Below, in pieces: positions 54,173 through 64,000 of a stretch of 64,000 nucleotides of DNA; positions within the stretch are counted from its first letter, which is position 1; every line of letters begins with the position of its first letter. The stretch comes from Mesostigma viride (Eukaryota; Streptophyta; Mesostigmatophyceae; Mesostigmatales; Mesostigmataceae). The notes under the pieces were generated by a model. The model ran no database searches. It worked only from the letters and a program-made list of their open reading frames with translations, and was not told where the DNA came from. The DNA is taken from contig RPFO01000448.1 of NCBI GenBank assembly GCA_009746045.1, forward strand, positions 5,001 to 69,000, written 5' to 3'. A program made the translations under genes and the position numbers.

Positions 54173-56199
54173 CCTCGACGAGGACTATATACACAAAGGA
54201 GCAGGTGACTCGCAAGAAAGCCGCTCTTGCCCGGCCATGCAGTCATGTTCAAGCAGCCCGTCATTCCTCCCTTCAAGCTGCTAGGCGTCCATAAAGTTAG
54301 CATATTAATTGGGGCACCGATGTGCTAGTTGGATGCAGGTTGAGGAGACCTTTCCAACGCCGTGCCAACCGCCTCAAACAGATGAAGGGACTTGAAAGAT
54401 ATCAGGTCCGGCCCGACGTACTGCCTCGTGAGGTGAGACGGTCGAGAGACCGCCATGCCACCTTGTGCTGGTTGGCGGCGGTGTGCATGGCAATTAATCT
54501 CGGCGGCAAGTGTCTCCACGTACTACCTCCTCCGCGTGTGCGGCAGTGTATGCTTGGGTAAGCCGCTCATGGTATGCAGGGTACATGTCCTACCCCCGGC
54601 GGCGGGCCTGCACTAGCGCCACTGACTGAGCCGGGCGGCGACCACCCGGGCATCGCGGAGGTATAGCGGGGCTGGGATGGCGCGAGGTTGCTCAGGGAGC
54701 AGCTGAGAGCCAAGATCCACCGGATCGCATAAACAGTTCGTAGGGTGGCGTGAGATCCATGCCGCATTCGGCATCCAGGTGCATCAATGAGGTTGCGCAG
54801 CCACGAAGGCAGACCTACAGATTGCATCGCGGCACGTCTCCTCCTCGGACCACTTCTCCCGGCGCCCGCACACGGGGCGTAGGCAGGTCCAATCAGGGCG
54901 TGGGCGGGGGCGGCGGCGCTCGGGGGCCTGAAGACGTAGGCGCAAGGTTGCGGTGACCATGCGGGGATCCGATGCGACACTTGGGGTGCATGGTCAGCGT
55001 ACGGGCATCGATGACGGAAGATTCAACGCCAGCACATTTGAAGTAATTTTAGTCCAAGCAACACACCGCCGGCGGGGGAGTACCAAGCCAGCCGCCCTGC
55101 GCGCGGGGACCACAAAGGTACGTCACTATAGCACATCAGGCGGCTTATGTAGCAAACAGCGTATTGGCAGCTGTCAAACCCTCAGTGAGTAGTTTCTCAA
55201 CGAGGAGGGGGGTGTTGGCATTGCTGTCTGACAGTCAGGCGCGGCGCGTACATGCAGCCCCGGGCCGCGTCCCACGGGCAGGGTTGCATTGGCATCCAAA
55301 AGATGGCAACGATGTATTGACGTGGGATCTGTCGCTCAAGGTCAAGCAACTGGTTGAAAAACGCTTCGCGGTCTTTGGCAGGGTGCCCATGGCGTGTGGC
55401 CGGGCATATATAGCCGACAATTAATGACCGAGAGCATAATGGCCGGGGGCCGTCCTTCAAGGGAGCGGAAAGTGCACTGAAGGATCCGATTAGAGCAAAG
55501 TTTGTGGTCCACGAGTTGGGCGGCAGCGGTGGGGGAGCACAACAAGCCCACCCCCCCTTGACCCGGCGCATGCGCCGGGCCGCACAGCAGTTGCCACTGG
55601 AGTGCAAGGGTGACACGTGCGCATGCTGAACGGGGCCCTCAAACGGGAGCGCCGGAGCTCAGTTGAACACAGATCGAGCACATCAATGCCTTATAGGCGG
55701 CAGTAGTGGACCAGCTCGTTCGCCCGTGGGCCGGGGGGCATCCCCCCGGCCGGGCAGGGTGCAGACACTTGTAGGTAGCGATGCGCAGCGAGTGGTGCCG
55801 GCATTGGCCCAGCAAGGGGCGCCGGGGACCCGCGGTATATCGGCAGGGGGGTGGGGAGAGGCTAGCGGGGTGTGTGCGGCGTGAGATAACATTATTAGTA
55901 CTTTTCAACGCGCATATGGCACCCTCCAAGCGAGCGGCGCGACTTGCTCGCCCTGGTCTTGGGGTCAAAGAATGCAGCATACCGTTGGTGGGAGTGCCGG
56001 ATCGATGGCAAAAGCCAGCAAGCGTTCCTTGTTGCCGAAGTTGGCGATAAAGGTCGCGGCTTTGACTCCATTGCGTCGTCCGTGAGATTTGGTTATATCC
56101 AAGACACGCTCGGCCATCGGACGACGGGACTGCGGGGGCCGGTGGTTTAACTGGCTACCCCCCCGGTATCTGCTCGCGGTGTGGGCCGGTGGCGGGGAG
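54173..56199. other. Decayed region without supported genes
   Basis: ORFs are short and overlap in several frames. Some have LINE-like composition, for example CGRREKWSEEETCRDAICRS on the minus strand near 54850, and DGNDVLTWDLSLKVKQLVEK on the plus strand near 55310. None carries a motif strong enough to name. Confidence 0.35.
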
Positions 56200-57655
56200 G
56201 GCCTACTCGATACCCCGCCGCGTGTCCGCCCTCGGCGTGGGGACCTCCCGCGAGGTAAACTCCATTTTCCATGCGTTGTCCTTCCACCACATGCAGCCGC
56301 ACCTTCTTCGTGCGGTCAGTGAGAGCCTTCTTCGCGTCCTCCTGTGCCAGCCGGGCCCTGCGCGGGCGTTATAAGCTGCTCCAGGCCGGGTCAGATCGTC
56401 ATCGAGGGTCCAAATACCCAAGCTCGAATCATCCGTGGTAGCCTCGTCCGGTGTTGGAGTATATAGTGCTTGCCGACGGGGCGCGTAAGCACTGAGCGCC
56501 ACCGCCGCGCGTCCGAGCGCCCCCGGCGGTATATTAGGCGGCGGACGGAGTCAATGCTGACGCTGTCCTCTGTAGGTGGAATTCAAAGTTGTTTATTAGA
56601 TCCTTCTCAACCCTGAGGCGTAGGCCCAACCCCATCTCCTGGGGGGGATGGCCGCCACATTGCGGAGGATAATGGTGCGGTCGCGCGCCGCTCTTTGGTG
56701 GATCCCGGGCGGCAAAGGTCTGGGAGACGGCCGCCTGGGCAGTGGTATTTGCCATGTCCTGAATGGCATTGCTAGCCATGCCGGGAGGCGTAGCTCGGGG
56801 CCGCCTTCGCCACTCCTCCGCCTCCACTTTGTCTGCTAAATTGTCGGCCACCTGCGCCGCTACAGTGTAGGTTGCCGGCGACCGTCTCCGCCGGTCTGTG
56901 TGCCTGCGACCTTCTCCACCACCTTGGCCGCCATGTGGCCGGCTAGGTCAGACTTTATAAGCTCCGTGCGCCACCATACTGGCTAGGGCTGCTGCCGCCG
57001 CACAGATCCCGATACTGGCAGCAGCTCCGATCGAATAGCCCTGCAGCGTGGTGGTGGCAATGACGCGCAACTCACGCTTACGCAGCGAGGCCAGGTCTTG
57101 CGGGTTGAAGACTGGAGTAATAGCGGAGAGCCCAGGCGCCGGTGCATGGCGGGGGCCAACGTATGTAGAGGGCGGTGCCTTGCCGCATATAAGGCTCTGT
57201 GAGCAATTCCACTTAAGGTGCTGCCGAGACAGGGTCAGAAGGACTTGCACATTAGCTGTGCCGTTATAGCAAATGCCGCAGCGTCGAAGGGTGCATTACG
57301 AACTTCAGTAGCGATGTTCCCCGAGTCGGCAGGGGCGGCGTCGAATGAGAGGGCCCGGGCCGTGCCAGTGCGGCCGCGGCCGGGGGGATTTATTCCCATG
57401 TTTCTTGGCGGCAGATTCCATACGGCCTGAGCTTTGCCCGTGCCTTCTTCTATGCCCGGCGCCTGTGGGGCGTCGCATGAACGGGCTGCGGTAGGCGGTA
57501 GTTCTTTGCGCCCCGGCTTCTTGGTACCCATCGTCAAGACTGAGCTTGGTCGATTTGTCGTGAAATGCATGGCCAGTAGGTCGCGACAAATCCGATCTAC
57601 TTCGGAGACCAAGCTAATTGGTAGTCATCGCCGCTTATGTCCGCCATCATTTAAT
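56200..57655 (-). pseudogene. Probable LINE ORF1 remnant
   Basis: At ~56380-56420 the minus strand reads LGIWTLDDDLTRPGAAYNAR. In the next frame it reads ARLAQEDAKKALTDRTKKVR and LHVVEGQRMENGVYLAGG, equivalent to the LDDDLT...R..L.. C-terminal part of the LINE ORF1 proteins at 50.5 and 59.5 kb. Upstream (56534-57655) broken frames contain ADNLADKVEAEEWRRRP and HMAAKVVEKVAG, plausibly its N-terminal part. Several frameshifts are present. Confidence 0.4.
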
Positions 57656-57866
57656 TAATTAATAGACACGTGACTGCGTCACGTGAGAATAAGTCCTCAG
57701 TGGGAGGGGAACATGGGATGGAATGGATGGTGTAAGCTATTTACTAGGTCCTATCTATAGTTACAGGATTGCGGGCACCACGGCCCGATTTGCTAGCTAT
57801 GATGAATGCCATACGCGGTCACGTACACGCGGAGCCCCCACAGACTAGCTAGGAACTCGGCTTTGA
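57656..57866. other. Spacer
   Basis: It contains a cacgtgactgcgtcacgtg inverted repeat (57667-57685) and a ggatggaatggatgg motif shared in form with 51778-51795. No gene. Confidence 0.4.
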
Positions 57867-58190
57867 GAATGGGTGAGAAAGGATGAGAAAAAGGGTGAGA
57901 AAGGTGAGAAAATGGGTGAGATTGGGTGATAAAAGGGTGAGAAAAGTGAGAAAATGGGGTGAGAACGGGGTGAGAATGGGTGAGAAAACACGTTTCTCAC
58001 CCGGGTGAGATGCCCCCCAAAAGGTGAGAAAAGGAGAAAATGTGAGAAAAATCTCAAAAAACAGGACGTGAGAAACGTGAGAAAAACAGGAGGTGAGAAA
58101 CGTGAGAAAAGTGAGATAACACAGGACGTGAGAAAAGTGAGAAAAACAGGACGTGAGAAAAGTGAGAAAACACAGCGCTGAGAAACACAC
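57867..58190. repeat. (gtgagaaaa)n minisatellite
   Basis: Degenerate units gtgagaaaa / gggtgagaa, later acaggacgtgagaaaagtga, run for about 320 bp. The antisense 'FLTFLTSCFSHFS' ORFs are repeat translation. Confidence 0.9.
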
Positions 58191-59387
58191 CCATAATGCA
58201 ATATGGTGGCAGCCACATGCAGGCAGTGCCAGTAACAACCGCACTGTTCAAAACAGCACGAACAATCAAAATCTTTTCATTATAATGTGCACGGTAATTC
58301 CGGGGAAATTTTGACGAAATTTTGTGCATGCGGTAGATGTTGAGTGCAAATTGCAGTGCGAAGGCTATGGTAGCGTGAAAATTTATTGTGCACGGATTAC
58401 GACGCCATTTTGGACTGGATTTCGCTTGTTCGATCGCAATTGACGTAAGGAATTTTATTCTGCCAAAAAAAAGTCGGCAAACAGTTATTTATTCATTGGC
58501 CACGAGGGGAAACACATACGCAGCTGGCGAGTTGGCTCACGCGGCTCGAGCGCACTGACCCGTGCGTCTTCAAGGTATAAACCTCTAGCCGCAGATAAAG
58601 ACGCTTGCTGCAATGTACAGTATCCCCACACTTTCTAACGATTCATAACATCATTTCGAAGAAACCCAGCACAGGAATTTCCTTATTTTTGCGTTTCCAC
58701 GTTGCACACATTTTTCAGGTAAAAGGCAGATTTATAGGAGCGCTGACTGGGCCCAAATTAAATGCATGTCGTGGATTGCATCCCTTTTACGTTGTGTCTT
58801 GCAGATATATGACTTCTCTTGGGCGGATCGAACAACATCGTCCGGTGAATAAGATGCGGGCGGGGCTCGCTGCCGACGTCTTTGGTGCATGTGCCCGGGG
58901 TGCGGGAAAACCGCCCGTCGGCAACTGGGTTAACAACGTCGCAAACCGCTATGTTTTAGGCGTATGATTAATTAATTAATTAATTAAACTCGTGCTCCCG
59001 TTGGGGAGTCACGGAGCACCGAAGTGCTTTTAATCCCTGTGTGTGCACTACAGGAGAAAGGGCAGAGACCCCCAGTCTCCTTCATGCCAAAGGCATGCCA
59101 CAGCTGCAATCGGGCGCGGCTAGCTAAAAGGACAGGCTAACGATCCGGCAAACTGTGGGTGCAATAAGACCCATGTGAGCATATCATAGCAAGGAGCGTG
59201 GGCAAGTAATCTGAACATAGCCAGGGCGTAGCATGGCTGTACTAGGACTAGGCTAAGGCTATGGCTGGTTGTGTACCGTGCGTTGGCGGCACGTGACTAG
59301 GTGTGTTGGCACAGCTAGGCAACATTCTAGGCATGGCTGCCTTAGCGGCAGTGACGCCAATGGTTACAAGCTAGGGCTATTGCTATT
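58191..59387. other. Spacer with (aatt)n tract
   Basis: A 120-codon plus-strand ORF (58605-58967) has no recognisable domain. An (attaatta) microsatellite is at 58966-58987. Otherwise nothing can be supported. Confidence 0.4.
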
Positions 59388-59702
59388 CTAGCCCGCTGGG
59401 GGCGTCCACATCTTGTGGTTGATCATCAGGTCCCCGCCCCTCCAGTACACCTTGGGCTTCTGGGGGTCCTGCTTATGGCGGAGGTATTCCGGCCACAGGT
59501 CGCGTCGCTGCTGTTGCTGAGCGGGGGTGAGGTCGTCATCCAGCGTCCAGGTGAGGTCGTGCAACCGCTTGCGACGAGAGAGGAACCGCTGCTTATCCTC
59601 AGGGGAGGGGAAGGTGAGTAGGACTGGTGGGGGAGCCGCCTTGTCCCGTGAGTGGGGAAGGCGGTGGCACCCACGCAGTTCTACCTCACCTACCAGGCCC
59701 AT
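59388..59702 (-). pseudogene. L1-like LINE ORF1 C-terminal fragment
   Basis: The 104-residue frame reads MGLVGEVELRGCHRLPHSRD, VLLTFPSPEDKQRFLSRRKR, LHDLTWTLDDDLTPAQQQQR, RDLWPEYLRHKQDPQ and KVYWRGGDLMINHK, then a stop. This is the complete RRM-to-C-terminal core of an L1-type ORF1, ending naturally. The N-terminal part upstream of 59702 is frame-broken. It is the clearest of several ORF1 remnants in the window. Confidence 0.7.
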
Positions 59703-61234
59703 GAGGGTAAGAAGCTGGCGTATGATAGTGCTTTAAAGCGTCCAGCGACGGGCGAAAAGAGCTCTTACCATGACGCCATGGCATGCGGAGGCATTCCGAG
59801 AAGGACTGGGGCGGGCGGGCAAAATAACACGCACCATGCAGTGCCCGCACGTCGCCGGGGCACGCCGGCGTACGAGACAAAGCGCACCGTTTCTCCCCTG
59901 GGCCCATCGCCTGAGCCATCGCCGGGCGGCAAGTCGAGGAGACGGCTCCTTCTTCAGTTAAAGCGCAATGTAGAGGGACAGATACTAACTAAGATTCCAA
60001 TGCGGATAGATTCATGCATCATGAGAATGGTTGGAATGGAGCTTGGTTAAAATATAGGCTTACAGCACCCGTGCACGTGAGTGCTTAGACACGAAATTGC
60101 CAAGTCAAGGCAACACGCGTGAAGCGCGGTCTCGCAAGCTGACCAGTTGGCACTGGCCTATTCTTTATATACTTGTTCTGACTGCATGTGCTTTTCTATG
60201 CGTTAGCAGCATCGGCTGGCCTGCTCAGGATTAACACCCCTGTACAGTAATAATAACCTGTAAAGTGTCCATGCAGATCCTATACAGCAGGTCTGCTATA
60301 CAGGCACAGTGACCACAGAGTATAGCCCACACAGTGATTATCATGCATCTGCATCCAATATAGTCCACGACTAAGCCTGCGGTACCAACAGACCACAGGT
60401 TAAGGTTCCTATTTCCTGCGTACGACGTATTAATCCAAGACCGTCGTAGGTACAGCACCTAATTCCTGTCAGCCCAGGAATTACTGTCGGCCCAGTATGC
60501 CGTCGGCACATATTCACGTACGACCTTGAATAACAGCCGGCTCGCGCTTGCGCGCGACCAGGCCGGGTAGTCGGAATGCCATAACTTTCTTGATACTTGT
60601 CGGAATAAGCTCGTTTCGGTGCCGCTGGCATCGTAGAGATATGCCGAATCAGGAACACGCCAATGCGCCTGGTGTTAACTCCAATCCTTTCTTTTCTTGA
60701 GCTGTAGCAGCTCACACAAGTCTACATACAAACAAACACAATGGGTACTGGACATCCTCCCCGACTACAAGTCACAACCCTCTGGGCATGACAGTCAGCT
60801 TGGATTCCTTGCTACATCATTGTACATAGCACCCATTACTGGTTCAGCTAGGAGCACAAACAAATTACAATGAGTCCCTATATCCCTTCCTGGGAGGCTC
60901 GTTGTGTTACCCATGTACAAGAGGTTGGCCAACTGTGGCAGCCCATATAGGTGTTCAGTTAAGAACTTGAGAACTAGTATATGTACAACCTTCAGGACCT
61001 TATAGGCGAAACCCCACAGATGACCCACAACAGCTCATCAGAAAACATTGCTGACCCCTAGTAGACAGGAGTCGGCGCCGTAAGCTGCCCCTTGTCGAAC
61101 CAGATACAACATCTACGCGAGGCACATGCAAAACCACAAGCTCCTATACTCATTCCAACCGTGGAAAATCAGGGGACCTGTCGCCACCTCATCAGCATGA
61201 TGGATGGGTCAGCCAGTCCGTGAAACTCCGACTT
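59703..61234. other. Spacer
   Basis: The decayed ORF1 upstream part probably extends to ~59920. Beyond that, no gene or repeat can be supported. Confidence 0.35.
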
Positions 61235-61262
61235 AATACGGCACCGGGGAATCGAACCCCGC
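61235..61262 (-). other. tRNA-like T-arm / Pol III B box
   Basis: The minus strand reads GGGGTTCGATTCCCCGGTGCC, a perfect B-box core (GGTTCGATTCC) in a T-stem-like hairpin. No 5' half, anticodon arm or A box can be folded with it. It may be a tRNA relic or a SINE. Confidence 0.3.
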
Positions 61263-61489
61263 CCACAAACCACAGATCTGGGGAAACCTCAGACTGAGAT
61301 GAAAACCCCAAATGGACATCTCTCCATCAGATCGAGACAATTTCAGACATTCCCACACCAGAGACATGTCTCACCCCTCAAGGTGTGCTCAGAAATTTGT
61401 ACAAGTCCAAGCTCCCAGCCTGCATGATATCCTGAGACTTGATTACGCACCCAGCTCTCAGCTTTTAGACAGATAGGCCAACCATGCAG

Positions 61490-62005
61490 TCATGCAGCAT
61501 TCATGAGCTTCCTCAGCACATTGTACTGGGCTGGGGCCTTGTGTGGCAGCTTGGTCAATGCATCAGTAGGGTTCTCCTTGCCAGGGATATGCTTCAAGTC
61601 AACCAAACTTGCCAACTCCTCTAGCAACAAATAATCCAGATCCCTGCTCCTGGCGGCCAGCTGCTTGTGAACAAACTGGAACATACCCATGCTGTCTGTT
61701 AGCACCAACGTACTGTCTCCATTTGCAAGGACCAAGGGGTAACTGAAGCCAGCTCCAGCATTAACTCCTTTATGTACAAACTGGACTGGATCCCCTCACA
61801 ATTCACATATGGCCCTGCACTCTGCCACATCTGAACTGATACAGACCCTCTTCTGCAGTCTGCTGTACCAGCTGAACAAACTTGCCCTGCTCTGATAGAA
61901 AGCAAACAGAGCAGCAGATCTCCCCCTGACCTTAGTGACCTGGCGAGCATCCATGGAACTGTCAACAAAGATCTCCAAGGTGATAGGCTGCATGGGCAAA
62001 GTCAA
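61490..62005 (-). pseudogene. Ty1/copia-type RNase H remnant
   Basis: From 62005 down the frame reads LEIFVDSSMDARQVTKVRGR, LFAFYQSRASLFSW, RLQKRVCISSDVAECRAI. A second frame (61735-61490) reads LTDSMGMFQFVHKQL then LVDLKHIPGKENPTDALTK. 'D(S)D...R S..G....... SW.S..Q..V..S(S)(E)AE(Y/C).A' and 'KHI...N..DALTK' are the C-terminal motifs of copia Pol. One frameshift separates the parts; no LTRs were identified. Confidence 0.65.
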
Positions 62006-62613
62006 TCCCAGACAAAATCAGATCAGGGAGTACTCTCCACCAACTGGGCTATGACTCGAGGCTTCTCATCCTTTAACCTCATCAGGCATTCTGCTATGGA
62101 CCACCATCAATGATAGGGCCCACAGGTGGCAGCTAACAAACAACGCCCACATGCCTCTCAACTCAGGACATGTCGTGATAAGCACTAACATCTCTAGTGG
62201 CAAGGACCAAGGGATGCACATCTGAAGCAAATCCAGCGACAACGTAATGTTATTCTTATAGGCTACTAGATTGTCCAGATCCCCTCTCATAGGTCCTTCA
62301 GCCTGCCACAAATGCCCTTATTATCCAGAGCACAGATCATGACCCTCACTCACATACAAACTGTACATGTCAGGCTGAAACTCATTCGGGAACAACCATA
62401 CTGATAACCATGAAGCAACCATCATTGCAGGGTACACATAAGCATCAGATGATAGAGGCACTGAAAAGAAAACCCCACCCAGGCTGAATAGTGAATAAAG
62501 CATCACCCCGTGGAGCCAACCTTGGGCTACCTCGTGCACAGATCCATATATCACATCTGACAGTGTAACACCCAGGTCAAACATCAGCAAGGTGCTTCAG
62601 CCCCTGAAACATG
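62006..62613. other. Decayed sequence upstream of copia RNase H
   Basis: Minus-strand ORFs (62066-62311, 62321-62590) may continue the copia Pol but show no clear motif. Confidence 0.3.
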
Positions 62614-62870
62614 TCCTCAGACCAGCCAACTCCCATATCACCCTGGGAGAAACCAAATCCGTGGTTTTACAGCAAAACAGTCGTGGACAGAGTAAATCAT
62701 CCCAAGACCAGCCAACTCCATAATGAGAAGACAACCAAACCCTATGGTTTCACAGCATCACATCTGGGATCAATCATAACTTCCAGGCCAGCCAACTCTA
62801 AGCTAGGAGGAAACCAAATCCTATGGTTTTACAGCAACACACATGGGAACCATCACAACTTCCATATGTA
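62614..62870. repeat. ~86 bp tandem repeat, three copies
   Basis: Units start ccagccaactc at about 62623, 62708 and 62793 and contain gaaaccaaatcctatggttt and acagcaacaca. Period about 85 bp with moderate divergence. Confidence 0.75.
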
Positions 62871-63500
62871 TGCTGATTATCATACAGCAATCAATCTGAA
62901 CATGCACAGGCCAGGGACAGGGTCAACTGGAATCACACATCCATCATCAGCAACTCACGTATGTAGATGATCTGTATATACCCTCCACAGTCGGCCTTCA
63001 GCATTCAGCAGGTTTCAGATTGCTCTTGAAGCATCCTCTGCAGGCTCCATAGTCCCGGACCTTGTAGACTGGAAATTTTCTTCAGGAAGCTTGTGCCAAT
63101 CCTTCAAACATAATCTGGTTTCTTCTCCATCGCAGGGATGCTGGTAGCCAACTTTAAACATATGCTGCACTGTTCCAACATTTTCTTTCTTTTTGAGGAC
63201 ATAATAATTCCCAAAAGCAGCATGGTTGCTACAAGAAAACATATATTTAAGCAACTGCCAAATTAACTGGAGACCAACATAAATCTGGCACTCAGCCATG
63301 TATGTATTCCCTGGCAACACTCAGGTAGTGACCTCCTGCCACTCTGACAGCCTGAACTCAACAGGAAAATCTGGATCCACTTGACAATATTAGCCCCCTC
63401 AGGACACTGGTCTGCATCTCTGGAAACTGGAATCTCTGGCACTCTGGAACTCTGGAATCAGTCTGGAAATCTGGATTTCTGGTTCATCACCTTCATGCAA
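62871..63500. other. Spacer
   Basis: A run of 'ctctggaa(t/a)ctgg' words (63418-63480) lies just before the LINE fragment. The minus ORF at 63015-63320 has no recognisable content. Confidence 0.4.
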
Positions 63501-63504
63501 GCTC

Positions 63505-64000
63505 GACCCCGGTAACTACAGGGGTGTCTGCCTCCGGAGCGCCGCGCTGAAGGTCTTCATGCGCATGATGCTGCACAGGCTCCGCGCCGCGCTGGACCCA
63601 CACCTGGGTGAGTCTCAGATGGGTTTCCGTCGTGGTCGTAACACTGTCATGGCTGTGTTTGTCGCGCGCCGGTTGATGGAGGAGGTGCGTCGCCTTCCCC
63701 CTGACAGTTTGCCGCTGGTCTTCATTTTTGTTGACTATATCAAGGCCTTTGACACGGTCCTCTGGGAGGCTCTTTGGGCCATCCTAGCTCTGGATCGAGT
63801 GCCACCTGCGTTTATTGCTGCCATTCGCCGACTGTATGAGGGCTCACAGGCAGTAGTGCGGACTGCGGAAGGCACCACCCCACCATTCCCCCTTCACCAC
63901 GGGGTGTGGCAAGGTTGTGTCCTGTCCCCATACCTGTTCATTATTGTCGTGGATCACGTCATGCGCCGGGCACGTGCGCGCTTTGCTGCTCAAGGGGTTC
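63505..64000 (+). pseudogene. LINE reverse transcriptase, 5'-truncated, runs off the window
   Basis: An open frame with no start reads DPGNYRGVCLRSAALKVFMR, GFRRGRNTVMAVFVARRL, LPLVFIFVDYIKAFDTVLWE and HHGVWQGCVLSPYLFIIVVD. These are RT motifs of L1/RTE-type LINEs: 'NYR(G/P)I.L', 'Q.GFR.GR', 'FVD(Y/F).KAFD' and 'GV.QG..LSP.LF'. The usual Arg of GVRQG is Trp here. The catalytic Y.DD box would lie beyond the window. The abrupt start at ~63500 looks like typical 5' truncation of a LINE insertion, though a 5' exon or frame break upstream is possible. It has no stop within the window, so decay is not proved. Confidence 0.8.

Noticed and set aside
57867-58190. Possible CRISPR-like array
   Set aside because: Units are contiguous, degenerate and lack unique spacers; it is a minisatellite in a eukaryotic context.

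Overview
The window reads as nuclear DNA of a green alga (Chlorophyta, probably a volvocalean or related chlorophyte). The reasons are long SPPPP-type proline tracts of the hydroxyproline-rich extracellular-matrix kind, GC-rich coding sequence beside AT-rich repeats, a GT-AG spliceosomal intron, a TGTAA motif 37 bases after the main stop codon, and a dense mix of eukaryotic transposons. No bacterial operon, CRISPR array, rRNA gene or convincing tRNA gene is visible. The species is an inference.

Positions 1-21592 (+) hold one giant gene whose 5' end lies outside the window. Its protein has, in order: Cys-rich domains separated by polyproline; seven tandem copies of a three-domain DUF11-like unit; a choice-of-anchor-E-like domain; a cohesin-like, Ig-like, cohesin-like, dockerin-like stretch; a second proline spacer and second choice-of-anchor-E-like domain; four thrombospondin type 1 (TSP1) repeats; EGF-like and CGVCDG Cys-rich modules; one transmembrane helix and a short basic tail. 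It is most simply a type I membrane-anchored wall or adhesion protein. The reading frame is broken at five points by small indels and once by a 0.79 kb inverted-repeat element inside the third TSP1 repeat, whose removal restores the frame.

Positions 22350-48174 are layers of nested insertions in two copies of one repeat, called H here. H copy 1 is split by a 9.7 kb Ty3/gypsy element (minus strand, LTRs, PBS, PPT, AAAGC target duplication); its gag is itself interrupted by a 1.8 kb tandem insertion. H copy 2 preserves the empty site of that insertion, but is split elsewhere by a 14.1 kb block bounded by foldback/TIR sequences. The block contains a decayed mobile-element-like ORF (34.2-36.6 kb), arrays of self-complementary foldback units with a tRNA-like B-box module, a 172 bp satellite, two unrecognised minus-strand genes, a 297 bp-arm perfect inverted repeat, G-rich hexamer arrays, and a piggyBac-like TTAA element.

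Positions 48.2-64.0 kb are mostly transposon remains: a 1.72 kb TIR element, several L1-like LINE ORF1 remnants, a LINE C-terminus carrying a 603 bp tandem duplication, a copia-type RNase H remnant, minisatellites, and a LINE reverse transcriptase that runs off the right edge. Apart from the giant gene, only the minus-strand genes at 38.9-40.7 kb and 41.1-41.6 kb are candidates for ordinary host genes, and their functions are unknown.
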